A stretch of DNA of 46,895 nt, from assembly GCA_015521465.1 (NCBI GenBank), contig WAOD01000100.1, positions 1 through 46,895 on the forward strand. Direction: 5' to 3'. Source of the stretch: DHVE2 group archaeon (GTDB taxonomy: Archaea; Thermoplasmatota; Thermoplasmata; Thermoplasmatales; Aciduliprofundaceae). Positions within the stretch are counted from its first letter, which is position 1. Every line of letters starts with the position of its first letter. The translations under genes were made by a program, and so were the position numbers. The notes beneath the pieces are model-generated. The model worked only from the letters and a program-made list of their open reading frames with translations. It searched no databases and had not been told where the DNA came from. Below are positions 40,894 through 46,895 of this stretch, piece by piece.

Positions 40894-42215
40894 TTTAGAA
40901 AATTTCTCTTTTTTTCAATTATTTTGTTAATTATCTCGTCTTTTGAGCCCATGTAGCTGAGTGGGTCAAACAGAGCATCTATGTGTGGCTTTATTATTTC
41001 ACCTATTTCTTTATCGTGCATGACGTTCTCTCTGAAATTTCCCGGCTGCATGGCAATTTGCCTTATTTTCTCGTGGGCATCCTGTCTGCTCCATCCCTTC
41101 TCAACTAAGAATATTATGAGACGCTCAGCCATGACCTCCTCGTTTGCCCTTAAATTTGCAAGCATGCGCTCCTCATTTACTTTCAAATCTCTCAGTACTC
41201 CTGTCATTTTTACAATAATGTCGTCGGTTAACACGCAGACATGGGGTATGATAAAGCGCTCTGCAGATGAATTGGTAAGATCGCGTTCGTGCCAGAGAAT
41301 AGCGCTTTCGTGCATGGGCGTGAGAAAGCCTCTTATTATCCGGGCCAATCCACATATGTTCTCGCTGGTTATTGGATTTCTCTTCTGAGCCATTGTACTG
41401 GAGCCAACCTGTTTCTTTTCATCAAAACCTTCCTGCACCTCTCCGATCTCTGTGCGCTGCAGATTTCTTATCTCAGTGGCAAACTTCTCCAGTGAGGTTG
41501 CAATTCCGCTCAATAGCGATATGAGTTCTATGTATCTGTCTCTTGCTACTATTTGTGTTGGTGATTCTTCTATACCAAGATTGAGATATCCCATGACGTG
41601 CTTTTGTATCTTCATTCCTTTGTCCCCAAAGGCAGCTCCGGTGCCCACAGCCCCCATCATTTTCCCAACAAGTACTCTCTTTTTCGCTTCTCTCAATCTT
41701 TCATGGTGCCTTAGCACTTCTGCAAGATAATTTGCCATTTTCAATCCAAATGTTACGGGAACAGCAGCCTGGCCGTGAGTTCTTCCCAGCATTGCAGTGT
41801 TCCTATACTTCAAAGCTAAATTTTCAAGTACGTCTTCAAGATTTTCAAGGTCTTCTTCCAAATATCTCAAAAATTCCTTAATCTGAAGCGCCGTTGCTGT
41901 ATCTATTATATCATTGCTCGTTGCTCCAAGGTGAATGTACTTCCCGCACTCTCCTGAGACTTCTGACATTGCTTTTACAACTGCCATGACATCATGCTTT
42001 ATCTCTACCTCAATTTCCTTCACTCTTTTCAATTCCACATATTTCATGCTTTTTTCTACATGCGAGACACATTCTTTCGGTATGTTACCTACCATAGCAT
42101 GTGCCTTTAGAAGAGCCAGCTCCACGGTTAGCATGTAATCAAGCTTGCTTTCTTCTGAAAATATCTTTTTTACCTCATCTCTCCCGTACCGATAATCCAT
42201 TGGGCAAACAAGCAT
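40890..42215 (-). CDS. purB: Adenylosuccinate lyase
   Basis: 441 residues of the fumarase/aspartase superfamily. The signature GSSTMAQKRNP (about 272-282) carries the catalytic serine loop; MDYRYG at the start, HLGATSNDIIDT and GRTHGQAAVPVTFG complete the active site. It acts twice in purine synthesis, releasing fumarate each time. ATG 42215 is used; GTG 42221 is an in-frame alternative. Stops of this gene and the exported-protein gene overlap by 4 nt (TTAA). Confidence 0.95.
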   Translation of the reverse strand: MLVCPMDYRYGRDEVKKIFSEESKLDYMLTVELALLKAHAMVGNIPKECVSHVEKSMKYVELKRVKEIEVEIKHDVMAVVKAMSEVSGECGKYIHLGATSNDIIDTATALQIKEFLRYLEEDLENLEDVLENLALKYRNTAMLGRTHGQAAVPVTFGLKMANYLAEVLRHHERLREAKKRVLVGKMMGAVGTGAAFGDKGMKIQKHVMGYLNLGIEESPTQIVARDRYIELISLLSGIATSLEKFATEIRNLQRTEIGEVQEGFDEKKQVGSSTMAQKRNPITSENICGLARIIRGFLTPMHESAILWHERDLTNSSAERFIIPHVCVLTDDIIVKMTGVLRDLKVNEERMLANLRANEEVMAERLIIFLVEKGWSRQDAHEKIRQIAMQPGNFRENVMHDKEIGEIIKPHIDALFDPLSYMGSKDEIINKIIEKKRNFLN

Positions 42216-42238
42216 GCTCACGCATGGTGATGAGGTAA

Positions 42239-43483
42239 TTAAATATTTTTAATTCTTGTGAACATGTTGCGATTTTCCAGGGGCATGGTGGCATCCAGTC
42301 CAAGTTTCACGGTCATGTGACCCTCATAGGCACTTGGATCTAAAGAAGAGCCCCGCGTTGGGCCCATTTTTATAAGGTCTCTGTCTCCCTGGAACCTTGT
42401 TGCTATTGCAAACTCCACATCGTTAGGGTCATCTATATTTATATCATCATCTACTACTACCACATGTTTAAGGGACCTATGCCCTCTAAACGCGCCGTAT
42501 ATTGCCTTTCTTCCATCATCATTCCTATGTTTTCTTATCTTGACCACAGCATGTAGCCAGGAGCATCCGCCGTGGGTAAGTCTCACATCGACAACGTCTA
42601 CTCCATCGCTCTTGATTTCCCTGAATATGGTGGGTTCTCTCGGCATGCCCATTAGGTTGTAATGTTCCTTACCCCCGGAGATTAACAGGTGAAGTGTCTT
42701 TGTTCTAAAGTACAATCTTGTAAACTCTATAACTGGCTGTTTTCTAACTATATCGTAAGTTCTGGTTATGTCAACGAATGGACCCTCATCATCGTAATCG
42801 TTGGTTATTTTCCCTTCAAGTACTATCTCGGAGTTTTGAGGAACGTTTACTCCATTAGGTAATCTGATTGCTTTTTCTTCACTGCCCATACTAAAATTGC
42901 GTAAGGCTGAGGCAATTTTAAACTCGTCAACCTCGTAAGCGACGCTGGTTGCAGCCGATAGAAGAATGTGTGGTTCAAGTCCTATTACCACGGCAATATT
43001 GACTTCTTCGCCGTGTTCTTTTGCATCAATGTGCATTCTGTATAAATCCCTTGGTACAAGTCTTATTACCCCAGTGTTTGAATCCCTGAGCATTATACGG
43101 TGAAAAGATGCGTTTCTCTTGCCTTTATATTCAGAAAAAACCACTCCTGAGGTTATGTACCTGCCCCCCTCGTTAGGGTAGTACTTTGGGATTGGTATGC
43201 CTTCAAGGTCAACCTTTTCGCTTTTCATGTCGTTATCAACTATCCTGTATGATTTTGGATTCTCTATTGCGCGTAGCATGTTTTCAAGAAGGTTGTTTCC
43301 CAATACTGCGTTGAATCTCTCTCTTCGAGCCCATAGGTTACCTATTATTTTGTATCCCATAACATCGTCCACATAAACTATGTTATCTTGATTTTTCCAG
43401 AGAAGCTTGGGTATGTTTTCCATTTCAACTTCGCGCTCGTATAAGACCTCGTCTTTGAACATGCTTATATACTCTTCGAGCAT
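42239..43483 (-). CDS. UbiD-family decarboxylase
   Basis: 414 residues in the prenylated-FMN-dependent UbiD family: HRIMLRD (Arg near residue 129), the RLTHGGCSWLHAVV block, VVVVDDDINIDDPNDVEFA and ATRFQGDRDL, which carries the family acidic/basic catalytic residues. In many archaea a UbiD homologue decarboxylates trans-anhydromevalonate 5-phosphate in the modified mevalonate pathway, and that is the best candidate role here. ATG 43483 lies about 20-30 nt after TAAAATTAAATC (rc of 43503-43514); the frame is open 16 codons further upstream. No mevalonate gene or ubiX is adjacent. Confidence 0.85.
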   Translation of the reverse strand: MLEEYISMFKDEVLYEREVEMENIPKLLWKNQDNIVYVDDVMGYKIIGNLWARRERFNAVLGNNLLENMLRAIENPKSYRIVDNDMKSEKVDLEGIPIPKYYPNEGGRYITSGVVFSEYKGKRNASFHRIMLRDSNTGVIRLVPRDLYRMHIDAKEHGEEVNIAVVIGLEPHILLSAATSVAYEVDEFKIASALRNFSMGSEEKAIRLPNGVNVPQNSEIVLEGKITNDYDDEGPFVDITRTYDIVRKQPVIEFTRLYFRTKTLHLLISGGKEHYNLMGMPREPTIFREIKSDGVDVVDVRLTHGGCSWLHAVVKIRKHRNDDGRKAIYGAFRGHRSLKHVVVVDDDINIDDPNDVEFAIATRFQGDRDLIKMGPTRGSSLDPSAYEGHMTVKLGLDATMPLENRNMFTRIKNI

Positions 43484-43557
43484 ACATGGGTATTGTTTGA
43501 CCGATTTAATTTTATTGCTCCGTAATAGCAAAATTAAAAAAGATTTAATTTTTATTT

Positions 43558-44925
43558 TTACTTCTTCTCAAACTTTCTTCCCATTGAAAGCCCGATTGCA
43601 GCTAACACCACAAATAGGGAGAGCTCGAGATAATTGACCAGTTCCATGGGAAATACTGCATTGGGTACGAGTGGATTCAGCCCGTGGTGCACCTCGTAGC
43701 CATCGCTTAGTCCATCCCCATCAGTGTCCCACTTAAATGGATTCGTCCCGTTCAGATACTCCTGGTAATTGGTTAGTCCATCTCCATCAGGGTCCTGGTT
43801 TCTATCTCCTGCGTAATCAGGATTAAGCCCGTATTTTTCCTCCCACCAGTCTGGCATTCCGTCGTTGTCATCATCGGGATCTTGTGAGTCAGGAATCCAG
43901 TCAAGATCGTTGTCATGACCAAGATCTTTGAGAGTTTTAAACACCTCGTTGTAATTAAGCACATATGCGTAGGTTCTGTTTATACCCAAGGCATAGTTTC
44001 CTCCGATGTGTATGGTATCAAAGGTGTTATTTGTGCACAGGTTGTAAGTCATATTTAGTATGTGAAGGTAATGGGAATCGTAGAAAGATATGAAATTTCC
44101 GTAGTTGACAATTCCTTCTGGTTTGAGGTAAGTCATTGCCTGTTTGACCTGTGTGTAATTGTTATCTATCCATTGCATAAATGTGAAAACCCAGTAATGT
44201 CCATCTTCGTCGTCTTCCATTGGTGTTATTAGTGTGAGACGACTGTCTATGAAATACATAGATGTGGCCACAAAATTGAATTTGTATATAATATCTTTAC
44301 TGGAATTTAGCATGTAAACAACATCTTTTGCAAGTACATAGTAATGATCACCCACAACAGCATCGCTTATATTTGCGGGGAATCTCAAGTTCCATGATGT
44401 TGAAAACCCGTATCCGTAAAGAATGTTATTTTTGAAGAATAGGAATTGCTGTTTCAAAAAATCTGTGGCTGCGTATTTTGCCAACGGGTATTTCATAATT
44501 TTGTTGTGGTAGTTGAACAAATACACATTGGTACTGGTTATAATGGCTGCACCAAATGGGGCGGGGATAACTTCTTTAACAGATGAAGCGTTGAAACTGG
44601 AAGTTTTGGATGAGGATATGTTTATGAAAATTAGTTTTGACGGTGTTTTTGCTGCGATATGGTATTTTCCCACCCATACATCTTCTATGTGCATTTCGTT
44701 GTACTCTTTATTTGTTCCATAAACGAGAATTGATGTTGAGTTCCATACGACTAAATTATATGGTGAGCTTGAGTAATGTGCATTTTTTATTACGATGGTT
44801 GTTTTGTGCCATCCCGCCGAGGAGAAGGTATGCTTTTCGTCAAAGTTTTCCCATTTCATGCCATGTGCGTATGGCACAGTTATAAGGAACGCTAAAAGCA
44901 AAAATAAAAACACTTTACGACTCAT
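43558..44925 (-). CDS. Secreted protein with TSP3-type calcium-binding repeats
   Basis: 455 residues. A signal peptide (MSRKVFLFLLLAFLITVPYAHG) is followed by a Tyr/Trp-rich external domain (about 25-320). Two or three thrombospondin-type-3 repeats come next (about 335-415): DSQDPDDDNDGMPDWWE, QDPDGDGLTNYQEY and WDTDGDGLSDGYE, with Asp/Asn spacing suited to Ca2+. A C-terminal hydrophobic helix and the basic tail GRKFEKK anchor it. ATG 44925 is used with GAGG 7 nt upstream; a TTG at 44931 is in frame. The start overlaps the alaX stop by 11 nt, so it is translated from the alaX transcript. Confidence 0.87.
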   Translation of the reverse strand: MSRKVFLFLLLAFLITVPYAHGMKWENFDEKHTFSSAGWHKTTIVIKNAHYSSSPYNLVVWNSTSILVYGTNKEYNEMHIEDVWVGKYHIAAKTPSKLIFINISSSKTSSFNASSVKEVIPAPFGAAIITSTNVYLFNYHNKIMKYPLAKYAATDFLKQQFLFFKNNILYGYGFSTSWNLRFPANISDAVVGDHYYVLAKDVVYMLNSSKDIIYKFNFVATSMYFIDSRLTLITPMEDDEDGHYWVFTFMQWIDNNYTQVKQAMTYLKPEGIVNYGNFISFYDSHYLHILNMTYNLCTNNTFDTIHIGGNYALGINRTYAYVLNYNEVFKTLKDLGHDNDLDWIPDSQDPDDDNDGMPDWWEEKYGLNPDYAGDRNQDPDGDGLTNYQEYLNGTNPFKWDTDGDGLSDGYEVHHGLNPLVPNAVFPMELVNYLELSLFVVLAAIGLSMGRKFEKK

Positions 44926-45622
44926 TTTCAACCCTCACGTATATTCTTTTATTTTTTCTTCCCTTGCTCTCATACTTTTCAAGGACTATCTTTCCAACCT
45001 CTCCCAGTGATTTCACATGTGTTCCCCCATCTGCCTGGGCATCAAATCCTTCGATTTCCACAACGCGTATTTTATCATATTTTTCATACAGTTTTGGATT
45101 CACTCTCATAAGTCCCGGCCTCTGCAGAAACTCTTCTTTTGATAGGTAGTATGCCTTCACCTGCAGATTCTTATTAATTACTTTATTGCTCTCTTTTATA
45201 ATATCTTCCACAATCTCCTTGGTTAAGTTTTCAAAGGATAAATCAACTCTTGCTCTTCCTTCATAAAGTTGGTTGCCAGTTATTGTGACCTTAAATTGTT
45301 TGTATGCAACTCCGGATATAACATGTACCGCGGTGTGAGTTCTCATCACTGCATATCTTCTTTCCCAGTTAATATGCCCCTCGACTTTCTCGCCTAATGA
45401 GGGTAACTCTCCCTCAATAACATGTCCTACATTATCTCTATTTACTTTAATCACGGAGGAATTAGTGTTATTGAACACTATTCTACCTGTGTCGTATGGT
45501 TGTCCTCCTCCACCCGGATAAAATGCGGTTCTATCTATGAAAATAACATTTCCTTCTATTTTTTGCACCGTGGCGGTAAAATCTTGGAGGTATGGGTTAT
45601 CTAAATAGAGGAGCTCGACCAT
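44915..45622 (-). CDS. alaX: AlaX-type alanyl-tRNA editing protein
   Basis: 235 residues related to the AlaRS editing domain, removing Ser or Gly from mischarged tRNA-Ala. The N-terminal barrel (TAFYPGGGGQPYDTG, about 32-46) marks a medium-size AlaX. Zinc ligands His96 and His100 are in RTHTAVH. The third/fourth-ligand motif reads ADGGTH, with Asp where AlaRS has Cys (CGGTH). ATG 45622 is about 20-30 nt after GTTTATATTA (45641-45650, TATA in reverse), so the start is secure; the frame upstream of it is not coding. The next gene in the operon encodes a secreted protein. Confidence 0.92.
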   Translation of the reverse strand: MVELLYLDNPYLQDFTATVQKIEGNVIFIDRTAFYPGGGGQPYDTGRIVFNNTNSSVIKVNRDNVGHVIEGELPSLGEKVEGHINWERRYAVMRTHTAVHVISGVAYKQFKVTITGNQLYEGRARVDLSFENLTKEIVEDIIKESNKVINKNLQVKAYYLSKEEFLQRPGLMRVNPKLYEKYDKIRVVEIEGFDAQADGGTHVKSLGEVGKIVLEKYESKGRKNKRIYVRVENES

Positions 45623-45709
45623 GACGGTGGATAGCTTTGCGTTTATATTAACATTTCCAATCTTATGGAAAACAATGGTATTTTCATGCAAACTCTTAAA
45701 TACTTCTCT

Positions 45710-45726
45710 GTATACATATCGTATAC
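45710..45726. promoter_or_regulatory. Operator-like GTATAC-N5-GTATAC at the 37-residue ORF promoter
   Basis: GTATAC-ATATC-GTATAC, two 6-bp palindromes spaced 11 bp apart (one helical turn), lies between the TATA element CTTAAATAC (45695-45703) and the ATG at 45728. The same architecture recurs at 46876-46892 after a TTTTAAATACT TATA element. A DNA-binding dimer pair would block transcription start here. Confidence 0.6.
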
Positions 45727-45727
45727 A

Positions 45728-45841
45728 ATGAGTGAGAGAGTATATAGGCTTAAGGATGTGGATATGGAAATCGTCCATGCTCCAAACTACCTTGCTGCCA
45801 GGGTTGGCGATAAAGAAATAGTGCTCTTTGCAGAAGAGTAA
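45728..45841 (+). CDS. 37-residue ORF under an operator-like promoter
   Basis: A short frame (MSERVYRLKDVDMEIVHAPN, 37 aa in all) starting at an ATG exactly about 25 nt after a TATA element and ending TAA 35 nt before the FAD oxidoreductase start. The sequence is of mixed charge with no known motif and no cysteine. The promoter context argues that it is really transcribed from its ATG as a leaderless message. It may be a small regulator or the residue of a longer gene. Confidence 0.5.
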   Translation: MSERVYRLKDVDMEIVHAPNYLAARVGDKEIVLFAEE

Positions 45842-45876
45842 GCAAATAATTATATCCCTGAACACTATGCTCAGTC

Positions 45877-46776
45877 GTGTACGATGTGGTAGTGGTTGGT
45901 GGAGGCCTTTCTGGCCTGATGGCAGCTTTAGAGGCTAAGAGAAACGGCAGTGAAGTTTTGATTTTAGAGAGGAGTAACGAACTTGGTGGTAAGCTACAGA
46001 TTTGCTCCGGTGAAACTTGTAACTCAAAAATTGAAAAATATGCTAAAAGATGCAGGGAAGTTTTAAGAGATCTTGTAAACGAAATCCACAGCGAAGGGAT
46101 AGAGGTTATGTACGGTCGCCATGTGGAGGATATAAAAAGAAAAGAACACTTCCAGATTTACACGGGGTTGGAGTACGTAGATACCAAGGCAATAGTTTTT
46201 GCAACAGGAACTAAGGATAAAACAAGGTTTACTTTGAACATACCTGGTGACCGCGTATCTGGTGTTTTTACGGAGAGCATGGCTCTTGAATTAATTACAA
46301 GTGGGCTTATAATTGGTAAAAACGTGGCTATCCTAAGCCATAATTATGAGGGAATAAATACTGCTAAAAAGCTCTTGGAACATGGGATAAGTATTATAGG
46401 CATATTTGAAGAGCATGAGAAAGAAACAAGCTTGAATTTGGGAATTCCTGTGTACTACGGTGCCCGTGTAACAGAGATAAGAGGTAAGGGGCGTGTTGAA
46501 AGGATAAGAGTAAGTATAGATGGCAAATCTCAATGGTTTAGCTGTGATACGCTTGTTATTTCAGCAGGACGTATCCCAAATGCAAAAATGTTTTTAAAGT
46601 TAAAAGCAGAGATGCTGCCATCTACAAAAGGTCCTGTGGTTAATAGCAATATGGAGAGTTCAATTGCCGGTATATTTGCATGTGGCACTGTTGTGGACCC
46701 AAATTGTGACTTCGATTGTGCACTGCAGCAGGCAAAAACAGCCGGAAAGGCGGCTGCTGATTTTGCTAAGCAATAG
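45877..46776 (+). CDS. FAD-dependent pyridine nucleotide-disulfide oxidoreductase-like protein
   Basis: 299 residues with an N-terminal FAD-binding VVVGGGLSG (about 5-13) followed by a glutamate (ILERS) and GGKLQICS, a central NAD(P)-like Rossmann region (NVAILSHNYEGINTA, which lacks the canonical glycines), and a C-terminal GIFACGTVVD FAD motif. The CVTC/CxxC redox pair of thioredoxin reductases is absent; cysteines occur instead as CSGETC and later singly. The start is GTG 45877, with a TATA element AATTATAT (45847-45854) about 25 nt before it. It resembles FAD oxidoreductases that act with glycerol or amine dehydrogenases; the substrate is unknown. Confidence 0.82.
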   Translation: MYDVVVVGGGLSGLMAALEAKRNGSEVLILERSNELGGKLQICSGETCNSKIEKYAKRCREVLRDLVNEIHSEGIEVMYGRHVEDIKRKEHFQIYTGLEYVDTKAIVFATGTKDKTRFTLNIPGDRVSGVFTESMALELITSGLIIGKNVAILSHNYEGINTAKKLLEHGISIIGIFEEHEKETSLNLGIPVYYGARVTEIRGKGRVERIRVSIDGKSQWFSCDTLVISAGRIPNAKMFLKLKAEMLPSTKGPVVNSNMESSIAGIFACGTVVDPNCDFDCALQQAKTAGKAAADFAKQ

Positions 46777-46875
46777 TTTCCTGTTGGTCTTTTTCCCATA
46801 ATCATTTAAATACCCTTCTTTTTTGGCGCATTTTTTAGAAAGTTTTAAATACTACTTTTGTATATCCATACATAG

Positions 46876-46892
46876 GTATACGAAATGTATAC
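46876..46892. promoter_or_regulatory. Second GTATAC-N5-GTATAC operator-like site
   Basis: GTATAC-GAAAT-GTATAC, 3 bp before the end of the window and downstream of the TATA element TTTTAAATACT (46843-46853). The gene it controls lies off the right edge. Spacing between half-sites equals that at 45710-45726 while the 5-bp spacer differs, as expected for a protein-binding site. Confidence 0.6.
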
Positions 46893-46895
46893 AAG

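Noticed and set aside
45622-45865. N-terminal extension of AlaX
   Set aside because: It crosses a TATA box and the divergent operator-promoter region; the family normally begins near the ATG at 45622.
1-46895. CRISPR array, insertion sequence, rRNA or replication origin
   Set aside because: No regularly spaced direct repeats, transposase motifs, rRNA-like sequence or clustered origin repeats with an Orc1/Cdc6 gene were found on reading both strands.

Overview
The window reads as a moderately AT-rich archaeal chromosome segment from a euryarchaeon of the Thermoplasmatota type. An Aciduliprofundum/DHVE2-like thermoacidophile is my best guess, inferred from gene content rather than from any database match. 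The evidence for archaea is direct: aIF5A with its hypusine site, RNA polymerase subunit L, an SMC-ScpA pair, a fused hexulose-6-phosphate synthase/RraA gene, several KaiC-like ATPases, a two-domain protein disulfide oxidoreductase, AlaX, and many genes whose start codon lies about 25 nt after an A/T-rich TATA box with no room for a leader. Genes inside operons instead carry GGAGG/GAGGTG ribosome-binding sites.

Layout. 1-1.5 kb: the 5' part of a secreted protein running off the left edge, then a decayed HAD-hydrolase gene. 1.4-2.8 kb: aIF5A-agmatinase operon (translation factor plus polyamine supply). 2.8-6.2 kb: a zinc ribbon, an MvaI/BcnI-type restriction-modification pair and the HPS-RraA fusion. 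6.2-10.3 kb: a membrane protein, a ribbon-helix-helix/double-KaiC operon and AspRS. 10.3-14.9 kb: a secreted membrane-anchored protein, the PDO-thioredoxin reductase operon, small membrane proteins and tRNA-Gly(UCC). 15.2-18.4 kb: an 843-residue surface protein and a roadblock/LC7 protein. 18.4-21.5 kb: MetRS-PHP operon and tRNA-Leu(UAG). 21.5-24.8 kb: MazG, a KaiC/degenerate-KaiC operon, a decayed GNAT gene and small proteins. 24.9-31.7 kb: DUF123 nuclease-like protein, urocanate hydratase, Usp/BASS-ACR3-like transporter operon, a secreted protein with a PEF-type C-terminus, and two-subunit fumarase. 31.9-37.7 kb: smc-scpA with convergent rpoL, acylphosphatase and SAM hydroxide adenosyltransferase. 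37.7-43.5 kb: coiled-coil protein, sugar nucleotidyltransferase, a second PEF-type secreted protein with an Asn-Gly-rich cytoplasmic N-terminus, PurB and a UbiD-family decarboxylase. 43.5-46.9 kb: a TSP3-repeat secreted protein, AlaX, a 37-residue ORF and an FAD oxidoreductase.

How it fits together. Most of the segment is housekeeping: tRNA charging and editing, chromosome segregation, purine, polyamine and redox metabolism. Several large exported proteins with no recognisable enzyme domain are interspersed, probably forming part of the cell envelope. Amino-acid use is hinted at by urocanate hydratase and fumarase. Two genes (HAD, GNAT) are visibly decaying.

The least explained signals are: (1) a paired GTATAC-N5-GTATAC site in two promoters near the right end; (2) matching PEF + transmembrane + basic C-termini on two exported proteins; (3) the Asn-Gly repeat N-terminus; (4) two KaiC operons that each combine an intact and a degenerate ATPase module; and (5) a thioredoxin reductase without the usual NADPH-binding basic motif. 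I saw no CRISPR array, insertion sequence, rRNA or replication origin.
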